A DNA stretch of 64,000 nt from Clostridiales bacterium Firm_16 (GTDB lineage Bacteria > Bacillota > Clostridia > Saccharofermentanales > Saccharofermentanaceae): the NCBI GenBank assembly GCA_001604185.1, contig LVAV01000022.1:179808-243807 (forward strand). The letters run 5' to 3'. A model generated the notes under the pieces. It did not search any database. It was not told the origin of the DNA and saw only the letters and a program-made list of their open reading frames with translations. Shown here one piece after another: positions 10,877 to 19,571 of this stretch. The number at the start of each line of letters is the position of its first letter. The stretch's first letter is position 1. Position numbers and translations under genes: made by a program.

Positions 10877-13144
10877 TTAAATGTTGATTCCGAGCTCGTC
10901 TTTTACACGTGCTTTGAAGTCTTTAAGAGCGTCATCTCTGCTCTTTTCGCCAAAAGCATATTCGCGAGCTGCGTCCTGGAAGAACCAGTTGATCTCGGTA
11001 TCAAATTCACTCATGGATCTTCCGCCTGCATAATGCACAGCGTTGACGAAGATATCGAAAGGATTCTGTCCGCCAAGAATTGCCATGGAGCCGTCAGACA
11101 TCTTCAGTACAGTATCAGAAGCAACGGTGTCCTTTGTTCCGTTCTCATTCAGAAGACCGTTCGCCCACTTGTACTGGAGTCCGTCTTTGGTGCAGTCTAA
11201 TGTGATGTATTGGATGATATTGGCAACAACGTCTTGCTTATCGCTATCGAGTACGGTTTTATTTGCCATGACCCAGGTGCCGCCCCACCAGAAACCTACG
11301 TTAGGTGTGCAGACTGCCCAGTCACCGAATGTATCGCCACAGAACTCGCCGATCGCGTAGTTGATCAGCCATGCAGGTCCGAAGTATCCGAAGATTTTCT
11401 TCTCGCCCTTGTCACTCATATCGTCTTGCCATTCCGGTGTCCATTGTTCTGTGAGATTGGAGTAGTGGTTATCTACCAAGGTCTTATAAAGATCCAGATA
11501 TTCTTCTCTCATAGGATCAATATAGAGCTTGCCGTCTACGACCCATGGCTTCTGAGCGGATTTCTCTGCAACATTCCAGATGTCAATGGGGCCGGAAACG
11601 ATTCCGTAACCTTTTTCTTTCAGAGCTTCCGCTGCTTCCCAGAACTTGTCCCACGACTGTGTACCGGCACCGATAGCGTTCTCGATCGTAGCTGTATCAT
11701 CGGAACCGAAGACTTCCTTGGCGATGGAACGTCTGTAAATGAAGGCGCCACCTGTGGACTGATAGCCGAGGGCGACCAGTTTACCATCCTGGTTGGTTCC
11801 GATATCAACGGAGTATTGCGCGATTTCTGCTGCCTTGAGCTTTTCGTCAACGTCATCGATCAGATCGTAATAAGTAGCAGCATAATCCGAGCAGATGCCT
11901 CTTGTATAGGGCAGGACATAACCTGCTTCTGCGGTGTAGATATCCGGAGCAAAAACGCCGCTGGACAGAGCTTCATCCAGGATCCCCTGATAAATACCAT
12001 CATCGTTATTGTGCGTCAAAACCCGGAAAGTATACTTAGATGCCGCTTCCGGATCAAACTTCAGGTAATCTTCGATCATTGTCAAGATCTCCGTATTGAA
12101 AGACATGACAATGATTTCCTTTTCACCAGAACCCCGAAGGTTTTCTTCAAGACGAGGATCCGGTGTCGGTTCCGGTGTAGGAGTAGGTGTCGGCGTAGGT
12201 GTCGGCGTAGGAGTAATGCTCGGTGCTTTCGGCTCCGGTGCATTCATATCGATCTCACCACGGTCGATACCATATTTCTTACAGATGTCGGTAAACTCAG
12301 GAGATGCGGCAAAGTCTGCCATGACTTCACGTCTTGTGGCGCCATCTTTCAGTCTGCCAAGCCAGTAATCCATACCGCCATCTTCCGGATCTCTGCCCAT
12401 GAAGGTGGTATAGAGACGTGTGATGTATTCTTCATCTGACGTATTGAAGCCGATGAACTCCGGTAATTCGAAGAAGAGCTGTGCAGCTGCGGCTCCGGTC
12501 TTCTCGAGATTCGTCAGAGCCAAGGCCCAATAAGCGAGACCTTCCTCTTCCGGATCACGTTTCAGACAGCATGTGTAAAGACGTGTCGCAAATTCGGTTG
12601 CATTCTTCGATGCAATCGTAGCTTTTGCTGTGGGAGCACCGGATTTTACTCCATACATGGCACATACATTACACCATTCCTTGGAGTCGATGAATCCAAG
12701 AATAACGTCCTTACGGGACATCTTGTTATCGTTGAGCTGACCGACCCAGAAGGATTTACCGTTTGGTTCGGATTCGCGGTCGAAGAATGTCTTGTACAGG
12801 ACTTCGACAAAGTCTTCATTATTGAAGTTCCTGTTGGAGAACTCTTCACTGAAAAGGAATTCCATTCCGCAATCACCGCCGGTACGGTTGCCGCTTTCCA
12901 ATTCCTTGACCCAGAATTCTTTGCCTTTGGCTTCTGATGGTCTTCCTAAAGCAACCGTATAAAGACGTTCGACAAAATCTGCCACCGTACCGTTCTCAGC
13001 TTCCTGAGGAACAGTTGTGGAAATAACTTTGTCATCCGTTGTTTCGGCCAGTACGCTTAAAGAGCGACCAGGTGCCGCGCTCAGAAGCAGACTGAAGATC
13101 AAGGCTCCTGTCACGACTTTCTTAAAGGATAATCGAAAACTCAT
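10877..13144 (-). CDS. Secreted protein: four DUF4214 repeats fused to an extracellular solute-binding domain
   Basis: The 755-residue product starts at the ATG at 13144 (AAAGGAGGGG upstream; a GTG two codons earlier is less likely). Residues 1-35 form a signal peptide (basic start, hydrophobic core, cut near SVLAET). Residues about 55-300 hold four copies of the DUF4214 core (LY-x4-L/F-x-R-x8-G-x2-F/YW, for example LYTTFMGRDPEDGGMDYW). A Pro-Thr linker follows (about 308-330), then a family 1 type solute-binding domain (KEIIVMSFNTEILTM, YQSTGGAFIYRRSIAKEVFG, GFWWGGTWVMANK) to the end. No ABC permease is adjacent. The SBP part suggests oligosaccharide binding; DUF4214 is usually found in surface proteins and may anchor or oligomerise. 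No lipobox is present, which is odd for a Gram-positive SBP. Confidence 0.85.
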   Translation of the reverse strand: MSFRLSFKKVVTGALIFSLLLSAAPGRSLSVLAETTDDKVISTTVPQEAENGTVADFVERLYTVALGRPSEAKGKEFWVKELESGNRTGGDCGMEFLFSEEFSNRNFNNEDFVEVLYKTFFDRESEPNGKSFWVGQLNDNKMSRKDVILGFIDSKEWCNVCAMYGVKSGAPTAKATIASKNATEFATRLYTCCLKRDPEEEGLAYWALALTNLEKTGAAAAQLFFELPEFIGFNTSDEEYITRLYTTFMGRDPEDGGMDYWLGRLKDGATRREVMADFAASPEFTDICKKYGIDRGEIDMNAPEPKAPSITPTPTPTPTPTPTPEPTPDPRLEENLRGSGEKEIIVMSFNTEILTMIEDYLKFDPEAASKYTFRVLTHNNDDGIYQGILDEALSSGVFAPDIYTAEAGYVLPYTRGICSDYAATYYDLIDDVDEKLKAAEIAQYSVDIGTNQDGKLVALGYQSTGGAFIYRRSIAKEVFGSDDTATIENAIGAGTQSWDKFWEAAEALKEKGYGIVSGPIDIWNVAEKSAQKPWVVDGKLYIDPMREEYLDLYKTLVDNHYSNLTEQWTPEWQDDMSDKGEKKIFGYFGPAWLINYAIGEFCGDTFGDWAVCTPNVGFWWGGTWVMANKTVLDSDKQDVVANIIQYITLDCTKDGLQYKWANGLLNENGTKDTVASDTVLKMSDGSMAILGGQNPFDIFVNAVHYAGGRSMSEFDTEINWFFQDAAREYAFGEKSRDDALKDFKARVKDELGINI

Positions 13145-13214
13145 TTGCACACCCCTCCTTTAAAAAACAAATCTAAAAATCTGAAATCGATAAAATTTTT
13201 CCGATTCTATTTTC

Positions 13215-13243
13215 ATTGTACAAGTGCTATTTCTTACTTTCAA
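13215..13243 (-). promoter_or_regulatory. Promoter of the DUF4214/SBP gene
   Basis: Read on the minus strand: TTGAAA (plus 13238-13243), 17 bases, TACAAT (plus 13215-13220). The gene start is about 70 bases downstream. Confidence 0.65.
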
Positions 13244-13329
13244 CGGGAGTGTGTAACGTATTTATGAACAATGCATTTCCTGTTGTGACGACTTGTTGTG
13301 TTATACTGTGCTGTGTATAAGGAGAATAT

Positions 13330-14541
13330 ATGGCAACTTTGTTGATCACAGTCATCTATGCAGCGTTCATCGGTCTGGGACTTCCGGATTCGCTTTTTGG
13401 AGCATCCTGGCCGTCTATCTATACAGAGTTCCATCTTCCGATTTCACTGGGTGGTCTCGTCACATGCATTTGCTGCAGTGCAACTCTTGTATCCAGTCTG
13501 CTGAGTGCCCGGCTGATCAAGTGGCTGGGTACCAATAAACTGACTGCGTTTTGTACGATGCTTACTGCAGTATCTCTGTTCGGATACAGTTTCTCGAGTC
13601 ATATTGTTTTCATCTGTCTTCTGGCTCTGCCTCTCGGTCTGGGAGCCGGATCGATCGACACGGCGCTGAACAACTATGTAGCCCTCCATTACAGTGCTTC
13701 ACAGATGAGTTTTCTGCATTGTTTTTATGGCGTGGGTGTGACGATCAGTCCTTTCATTCTTACATTCGTTTTCAGAAACGGCATGAGCTGGAGAAGCGGG
13801 TACAGGATCATGGCGCTGATCCAGTTTGTCCTTGCTGTTGTCCTTTTTGCCACTCTTCCTGTGTGGAAGAAAGTGCATGGAGAGAAGATCGCTGAAGAAG
13901 AGAAGTTCGAGAATCTGTCTCTCAAGCAGGCTGCTTCCATCAAAGGTGTGAAGGTGATGTGGCTGTTGTTTATCTGTTCCTGTACCATTGAGGTTTCTGT
14001 CGGTAACTGGGGCAGTACTTTCTTGGTCGAGCATAAAGGATTAAGTAATGAACTTGCCGCCGCATCGGTAACTTTCTATTTCTTTGGAATGACAGCGGGG
14101 CGGTTCTTTTCCGGTATTCTGGCGAGAAAACTTCATAGCTGGCAGATCGTGAAGATCGGTCTTATGTTACTTGGTATGGCACTGGTGCTGTTATTGGTCA
14201 GCCCGAACAATACGCTGACTGTTGTCTCACTGATGCTGATCGGACTGGGTAACGGACCGATGTTTCCCAACTTCAATTATCTTACTCCGGAGAATTTCGG
14301 TGAGACACGTTCGCCGGCTATTATCGGCACACAGATGGCGGTCTCCAGCTTTGCGATACTGACGGGACCTGTGATCTGCGGACTTCTCGGCCAATGGCTT
14401 GGCATGCGGTCTTTCCCGTATTACCTGATTGTTTTCTATGTACTTATGCTGATCGTATTCGGGCGAGGTACACGGATATGGAAGATGCCGGGTCTGTTTT
14501 CCGGCAATCGTGGAAAAGGAGAGAAGAATGATAATACGTGA
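13330..14541 (+). CDS. Major facilitator superfamily permease
   Basis: A 403-residue membrane protein with about twelve hydrophobic segments, beginning at the first one (LLITVIYAAFIGLGLPDSLFGASWPSI) and ending in a short basic tail. The IGLGLPDSLFGASWP opening resembles the fucose/glucose-permease-like branch of MFS carriers (FGHP/FucP-like), but no substrate can be assigned. It is preceded by an AAGGAG site six bases from the ATG and by an extended -10 (TGTTATACT, 13299-13307). It overlaps the following acetyltransferase gene by 14 bases, indicating a two-gene unit. Confidence 0.85.
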   Translation: MATLLITVIYAAFIGLGLPDSLFGASWPSIYTEFHLPISLGGLVTCICCSATLVSSLLSARLIKWLGTNKLTAFCTMLTAVSLFGYSFSSHIVFICLLALPLGLGAGSIDTALNNYVALHYSASQMSFLHCFYGVGVTISPFILTFVFRNGMSWRSGYRIMALIQFVLAVVLFATLPVWKKVHGEKIAEEEKFENLSLKQAASIKGVKVMWLLFICSCTIEVSVGNWGSTFLVEHKGLSNELAAASVTFYFFGMTAGRFFSGILARKLHSWQIVKIGLMLLGMALVLLLVSPNNTLTVVSLMLIGLGNGPMFPNFNYLTPENFGETRSPAIIGTQMAVSSFAILTGPVICGLLGQWLGMRSFPYYLIVFYVLMLIVFGRGTRIWKMPGLFSGNRGKGEKNDNT

Positions 14542-15010
14542 ATATAGAAAAGAAGATCTGCCTGACATGATCAGGATCTGGAATGAGATCGTGGAAGAAG
14601 GGATCGCTTTTCCTCAGGAAGAAGCGCTTGATGCGGTAAGCGGGGAATCCTTCTTCGCATCTCAGAGTTATACCGGTGTTGCCGAGGATGACGGACAGAT
14701 CTATGGCCTTTATATCCTGCATCCGAACAACGTCGGAAGATGCGGACATATCTGTAATGCCAGTTACGCAGTCGCTTCTGAATCAAGAGGTCTGCACATC
14801 GGGGAGAAACTGGTTCTGGACTGCCTGAGGATGGGCAGGGAAAGGGGTTTTCGGGTGCTTCAGTTCAATGCCGTGGTTGCCACGAATACCCATGCCAGAC
14901 ATCTGTACGAACGGCTAGGCTTCAAGCAACTCGGTACGATTCCGGGAGGCTTTCGTATGAAGGACGGTCACTACGAAGATATCTGTCCGTATTATAAGGA
15001 ACTGCTATGA
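14528..15010 (+). CDS. GNAT-family N-acetyltransferase
   Basis: A 160-residue single GNAT domain. The start at 14528 is fixed by AAAGGAGAG nine bases upstream; the product begins MIIREYRKEDLPDMIRIWNEI. The acetyl-CoA signature is SRGLHIGEKLVLDCLRMGRERG (a variant of Q/RxxGxG/A), followed by the C-terminal HARHLYERLGFKQLGTIPGGF typical of PhnO/MarR-associated and phosphinothricin-type acetyltransferases. Substrate unknown. It shares an overlap with the upstream MFS gene, which hints at a drug- or metabolite-export/modification pair, but this is inference only. Confidence 0.85.
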   Translation: MIIREYRKEDLPDMIRIWNEIVEEGIAFPQEEALDAVSGESFFASQSYTGVAEDDGQIYGLYILHPNNVGRCGHICNASYAVASESRGLHIGEKLVLDCLRMGRERGFRVLQFNAVVATNTHARHLYERLGFKQLGTIPGGFRMKDGHYEDICPYYKELL

Positions 15011-15047
15011 GAAATTATACCGTTGATCTACCCGAGGTCTGAGTTTG

Positions 15048-15076
15048 TTTACACCTCTGAGGGGTTACGGTAGAAT
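15048..15076 (+). promoter_or_regulatory. Promoter of the triple-GNAT gene
   Basis: TTTACA at 15048-15053, 17-base spacer, TAGAAT at 15071-15076, 37 bases before the coding start. One mismatch in each box. Confidence 0.65.
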
Positions 15077-15112
15077 AAAAAAGTATTATTTGGAACAAGT
15101 GGAGATATTGAA

Positions 15113-16735
15113 ATGAATAAAGTAGGAACCACAACGATTGAGACGGAAAGACTTGTCTTAAGAAGATATACGATTAAAGATGCAGAAGATATGTATAATA
15201 ACTGGACTTCTGATCCTGAAGTTGCGAAGTTTATGCCGTGGCCGGCTCATTCCGATGTGAATGTAACAAGAGAGTTGCTGACGGAATGGGTCTCCTACTA
15301 TGAGGATGGCGGCACCTATAACTGGGGCATTACGCTCAAAGGGGACGATCACGTGATCGGAAATATCGCGGTCGTCAATAAAGATGAGCAGATGAAAACA
15401 ATGGAGATCGGTTATTGTCTGAGTCGGGCACATTGGGGAAAAGGCATCATGCCGGAGGCATTGAAGGCCGTGATCCGGTATCTTTTCGAAGGTGAGAAAG
15501 ATCTGAATCGTATTTTTACTACACATGATGCGCGTAACGAGAAATCCGGCCGTGTCATGCAGAAAGCAGGGATGCATTATGACGGTACGCTCCGAGACGC
15601 GAAAATAAATAAGTTCGGATTCTATGATGCAGCTTATTATTCGGTGCTCCGAAGTGATCTGATTACAGAGGAACAGTATGTGAAACTGTTCGATGAACTG
15701 AGACCGAATTTCTTTGCAAGGGAAGATGTTCAGGAAAGACCGGAGTGGGCGATCTCATGGGAAGAACTATTGAGACTGAAAGGTTTTGATCCATATAAGT
15801 ATATTGATAAACTGCCGGAGAATATTACTTTCGAAATGTACCACGGTGATCTGAAGCCCATTCATGAAGCGGTGTGCGAAGTCTCACCTGACTGGGTACA
15901 GTATTTTAATGAAGATTCGCACATTTTCTGTGCCAAGGACAACGGGAAGATTATCAGCTTTGCTTTGCTTGAAAATGCAGGTGAACATGAAGTGGATGGC
16001 ATGAAGTGGAAGGTCGGGTGCCCCGGTTGTCTCGGAACTATACCTGAATATCGTGGACGCGGAATCGGAGGAGCCATGCATCTCCTTCTGATGAAGTCCT
16101 TCCGCGACGAGTTCTATGACGTTTGCTATCTCCACAATAATGCCAGGGCGAAATGGTATGAGAGCTTCGGCTGCAAGAAAATCCTGCAGTGGAATAAGAA
16201 CGGTATTATCAAGACCCGACATTTTGAAACCAAGCCTGTCATCCGTCCGATGAATGCCGAGGACGATCGTAATGCGATCAGCCATGTCTATGAGGAAAGC
16301 TATAAGATCGCATATAAGGATGTACTGCCTCAGGAATATCTCGATTCGATACCGGAGGGAATCTGGGCGGAGAAGCCGGATCAACCTGATCAGGAAACAC
16401 TTGTATGTACACTGGAAGATAAGATCATCGGTTTTTCTTTGGTAAGTTTTATTCCTTCTATGGAAGATCCGGACTACGCATTGATTCTTTCCATCAGCGT
16501 GCTTCCTGAGTACATGCATATGGATCTTGGTACAGAACTTCTTCGTGAGACCATGACTGCCTTGAAGAAAAAAGGGTTTAAAGGCGCGTATTTCTGGGTC
16601 CCGGTCGAGAACCAGATCGGATTGACCTTCTTCATAGATTTAGGTGCTGAAATCCTCAGAGCTCGTGAAATCAGTATCGACGGTAAAACATTAACTGATT
16701 TGTATGGATATATTAAGATCCCGAAGAATCTATGA
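15113..16735 (+). CDS. Three-domain GNAT acetyltransferase
   Basis: A 540-residue protein composed of three GNAT-like units. Residues about 1-185 are a RimJ/RimL-type domain (TIETERLVLRRYTIKDAEDM, IGYCLSRAHWGKGIMPEALKAV, NEKSGRVMQKAGM). Residues about 225-375 form a second unit with a good acetyl-CoA loop (GTIPEYRGRGIGGAMHLL) and the C-terminal ARAKWYESFGCKKI. Residues about 378-540 form a third (IRPMNAEDDRNAISHVYEESY, SVLPEYMHMDLGTELLRETM, VENQIGLTFFIDLGAEIL) whose CoA loop has lost its glycine-rich pattern, so it may be non-catalytic. GTGGAGA precedes the start. Function of the whole is unknown. Confidence 0.8.
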   Translation: MNKVGTTTIETERLVLRRYTIKDAEDMYNNWTSDPEVAKFMPWPAHSDVNVTRELLTEWVSYYEDGGTYNWGITLKGDDHVIGNIAVVNKDEQMKTMEIGYCLSRAHWGKGIMPEALKAVIRYLFEGEKDLNRIFTTHDARNEKSGRVMQKAGMHYDGTLRDAKINKFGFYDAAYYSVLRSDLITEEQYVKLFDELRPNFFAREDVQERPEWAISWEELLRLKGFDPYKYIDKLPENITFEMYHGDLKPIHEAVCEVSPDWVQYFNEDSHIFCAKDNGKIISFALLENAGEHEVDGMKWKVGCPGCLGTIPEYRGRGIGGAMHLLLMKSFRDEFYDVCYLHNNARAKWYESFGCKKILQWNKNGIIKTRHFETKPVIRPMNAEDDRNAISHVYEESYKIAYKDVLPQEYLDSIPEGIWAEKPDQPDQETLVCTLEDKIIGFSLVSFIPSMEDPDYALILSISVLPEYMHMDLGTELLRETMTALKKKGFKGAYFWVPVENQIGLTFFIDLGAEILRAREISIDGKTLTDLYGYIKIPKNL

Positions 16736-16774
16736 ATTTCAGGAAGAAATTGAATAGTCTGGAAGGCAGGTCCT

Positions 16775-17446
16775 ATGATAAAAGCAGTGATATTCGATAT
16801 GTTTGAAACCTTGGTGACCCACTATCGGTCCGGATTCTATTTCGGTGAGAACATCGCCGAAGATATGGGGATTTCCGAATCGAAATTCCGTGAGATCTGG
16901 GATACGACAGATGACGACCGGACCATCGGTAAACTGACTTTCGAAGATACGATACGGAGAATCATGGAAGTCAATGGCGTATATTCCGAAGAAGTTCTGA
17001 AGACGATCGTTGAAAAACGCGTACAATGCAAGCAGAAAGTCTTTACTTCTTTCGATGAAGATATACTGACTATGCTCCGGGGGATCCGAGAGCGTGGCGT
17101 GAAGATCGCACTGATCAGTAACTGTTTCAGTGAAGAAGTAGGCGTTATCAAGAAGAGTGCTTTATTTCCGTATTTCGATGTGACGATGCTTTCCTATGAG
17201 CAGGGCGTCAAGAAACCGGATCCGGAGATCTACCGGAGAGCCATGAAGGCCCTAGATGCCGAAGCATCAGAATGCCTGTACGTCGGAGACGGCGGAAGCC
17301 ATGAACTGGAGGCGGCATACGAGGTGGGCATGAAGCCGCTGCAGGCGAAATGGTATCTCAAGGAGAACAATCGAAGCAAAGTGAAGATCTTCGATCAGTT
17401 TGACGGACTGGAAAGACCGGAAGATCTTCTCAACTATATAAAGTAA
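16775..17446 (+). CDS. HAD-superfamily hydrolase
   Basis: A 223-residue haloacid-dehalogenase-like phosphatase with a helical cap (subclass I). Motif I is FDMFETL (nucleophile Asp at residue 8, with Phe rather than Asp at +2), motif II is ALISNCFS, motif III is KKPDPEIY and motif IV is YVGDGGSHELEAA. The Phe at +2 occurs in several HAD branches that are not simple phosphatases, so the reaction is uncertain. It lies 39 bases after the triple GNAT gene with an AGGCAGG-like ribosome site. Confidence 0.8.
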   Translation: MIKAVIFDMFETLVTHYRSGFYFGENIAEDMGISESKFREIWDTTDDDRTIGKLTFEDTIRRIMEVNGVYSEEVLKTIVEKRVQCKQKVFTSFDEDILTMLRGIRERGVKIALISNCFSEEVGVIKKSALFPYFDVTMLSYEQGVKKPDPEIYRRAMKALDAEASECLYVGDGGSHELEAAYEVGMKPLQAKWYLKENNRSKVKIFDQFDGLERPEDLLNYIK

Positions 17447-17475
17447 CGACAGAATCAACAAAAGGGAGATCAGCA

Positions 17476-18756
17476 ATGCATAGAACACAGCGCGCATGGA
17501 GAAAAGCACAGCAGCTTGGCGGCAAAGATGCGCTGAACTGTATTGCGGAGATCAACGAGTCGGCTTTGGAAGAGGCCAATTATCAGGGTAGAAAACCATC
17601 GGAAGCCAGTGGTATGCCGGGGGAACTTCTTCTTCGCGGCGTACCGATCCTGGTGAAGGATAATATCGATGTAAAAGGTATGCATACAACGGCAGGAAGT
17701 CTGGCGCTAGAAGATAATCTTGCGCTGGAGGATGCTCACGTGATCCGTAACCTCAGAAGACATGGTGCCGTGATATTGGGCAAGACCAATATGACGGAAT
17801 TTGCAAACTATGTCTCTCCCAAGATGCCGGCAGGCTATAGTTCCCGTGGCGGTCAGGTGCGTCATGCGATTTCCGATTCTGCGGAACCCGGAGGATCGTC
17901 GACCGGATCCGGTGTAGCAGTCAGTGCCGGAATCGTTTCCATGGCGGTAGGGACGGATACCTCTTTCTCCATTATTGCATGTGCGAAGTTTAATGGCATA
18001 TGTGGATTGAAGCCGCCGGTCGGAATGCTTTCTCAGGAAGGCATTATTCCTGTTGCAAAAACACTCGACAGCGCGGGTCCTATGGCAGAGAACCTGCTGG
18101 ATGCGCTACGGATGTATCGGGCCATGAGAGATGAGCCTTTCCCGGACCTGCGTCCGTTGCCTCTGGATCGTCTTCGTATCGCCGTCAATCAGGCAAATCC
18201 GGATTTGGTTTCAGAGGGAGAAAAAGCCTTCATCGATGTAGTTATCGGGAAACTTCAGGCTGCAGGGACATCAGTCAAGACAGTCCTTCAGGAGAAAGAA
18301 CCGATGCTGAAAACGATCATGAAGTGGGAATTTCAACCAATGTTGGAGAAATATCTTCGTTCTTCTACGGCTTCACGCAAGACACTTTCAGAAATCGTTG
18401 CTTTTTATGAAGAGAATCCTGATACCATGATGAAGTACGGTCATGGATTTCTGAAAGCCGCACTGGAAGAAACACCCGGCGGACTTCTGGGCGAGGAGTA
18501 CCTGGAGGCACTCCGTTTCAGAAAGGCCCGCATCGAACAGGTCAGAAATGAAATCGAGGATGTGGACGCCGTGCTTATGACCGGCCCCAGTAATGTCATG
18601 CATTTCTGCGGGCTGCCGTCTGTAACCATCGCAGGCAGTGAAGTGGATGAAAACGGAGTGAGAAGAGGCCTGATCCTATATGGGGCAGACGAAAAGAGAC
18701 TCTACAGCGCGGCGCTGGCTATTGAAAGATTGATCCTGGGAGGACTGGATATATGA
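17476..18756 (+). CDS. Amidase-signature family hydrolase (divergent active site)
   Basis: A 426-residue member of the amidase signature family (GatA, FAAH, AtzF relatives). The catalytic Lys sits in ILVKDNIDVKGMHTTAGS and the cis-Ser in PGGSSTGSGVAVSAG. The stretch that normally reads GTDTGGSIRxP is here GTDTSFSIIACA: the nucleophilic Ser is kept, but the two preceding glycines that form the oxyanion hole are Ser-Phe and the Arg is Ile. Substrate is unknown and GatA function is unlikely (no gatB/gatC nearby, chain shorter than about 485). GGGAGA lies before the start; its stop overlaps the next gene by ATGA. Confidence 0.8.
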   Translation: MHRTQRAWRKAQQLGGKDALNCIAEINESALEEANYQGRKPSEASGMPGELLLRGVPILVKDNIDVKGMHTTAGSLALEDNLALEDAHVIRNLRRHGAVILGKTNMTEFANYVSPKMPAGYSSRGGQVRHAISDSAEPGGSSTGSGVAVSAGIVSMAVGTDTSFSIIACAKFNGICGLKPPVGMLSQEGIIPVAKTLDSAGPMAENLLDALRMYRAMRDEPFPDLRPLPLDRLRIAVNQANPDLVSEGEKAFIDVVIGKLQAAGTSVKTVLQEKEPMLKTIMKWEFQPMLEKYLRSSTASRKTLSEIVAFYEENPDTMMKYGHGFLKAALEETPGGLLGEEYLEALRFRKARIEQVRNEIEDVDAVLMTGPSNVMHFCGLPSVTIAGSEVDENGVRRGLILYGADEKRLYSAALAIERLILGGLDI

Positions 18757-19571
18757 AGATCGGAATCATCGGATACGGAAGTATGGGCAGAATGATCACG
18801 GAGAAACTGGCTGCTTCCGAAAAACTTGCGAAAGGAAATCTTCTTGTGACCAACCGTTCCAAGGAGAAACTTCAAGACGTACCGGAAAATGTTGTCGTCT
18901 GCGAGTGTAACGGTGACTGCGCAAAAGCGGATATTGTTTTCCTTTGTGTGAGACCGGTGGATCTTAAGTCTGTACTGGCGGAGATCGCATCGCAACTGAC
19001 GCAGGATACTTTCGTGATCTCACTGAACGGCAGCATTACATTCTCCATGCTGGAGACGATTTTTGCCGGGAAAATAGCGAAAGTGATACCCAGCGTGACA
19101 GCGGAAGTGGACCGGTCCCAGACGCTGGTGTGCTATAACGAGAAAGTTTCTGCAGAAGATAAGAAAGTACTGGAAGATCTGCTTCGGTCTTTCGGAAATG
19201 TGATCGAGCTTCCGGAAAAAGAACTCGGCATGGGTTCGGAACTGGTCAGTTGTATGCCGGGCTTCATTGCATCGATCTTCGATGTGCTATGTACATCTGC
19301 AAAGAAGCATACGTCTATCCCGGAAGAGCAGGTCGTGAAGATGGTACTGCAGACCATGTGTGCCACAGGAGATCTGATGCTTTCTAAAGGAATGTCCTTC
19401 GAGGATGTGGTGACCCGTGTGGCGACTCCCGGCGGCATTACCCAGGAGGGAACGAAAGTCGTCTATGAACAGTTCCCGGAAACGGCGGATACGCTTTTCG
19501 AAAAGACATTGGAGAAGCGTAGGATGACTTCTGAAAAAGCTTTGGAATCATTTGGTAAAGATTTGAAATGA
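18753..19571 (+). CDS. Pyrroline-5-carboxylate reductase-like protein
   Basis: A 272-residue Rossmann protein: MKIGIIGYGSMGRMI is the NAD(P)-binding glycine motif, VFLCVRPVDLKSVL and SLNGSITFSML follow as in ProC, and a C-terminal dimerisation domain includes VATPGGITQEGTKVVYE, close to the ProC motif (VxSPGGTTxxG). The match is weaker than for a housekeeping ProC and resembles the ComER side-branch of the family, so the substrate may not be pyrroline-5-carboxylate. Coupled by ATGA to the amidase upstream and the HAD gene downstream. Confidence 0.75.
   Translation: MKIGIIGYGSMGRMITEKLAASEKLAKGNLLVTNRSKEKLQDVPENVVVCECNGDCAKADIVFLCVRPVDLKSVLAEIASQLTQDTFVISLNGSITFSMLETIFAGKIAKVIPSVTAEVDRSQTLVCYNEKVSAEDKKVLEDLLRSFGNVIELPEKELGMGSELVSCMPGFIASIFDVLCTSAKKHTSIPEEQVVKMVLQTMCATGDLMLSKGMSFEDVVTRVATPGGITQEGTKVVYEQFPETADTLFEKTLEKRRMTSEKALESFGKDLK

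Noticed and set aside
12158..12222. Short tandem repeat of GGTGTCGGCGTA type
   Set aside because: On the coding strand this is the Pro-Thr linker of the DUF4214/SBP protein; it is a codon repeat inside a gene, not a mobile or CRISPR repeat.
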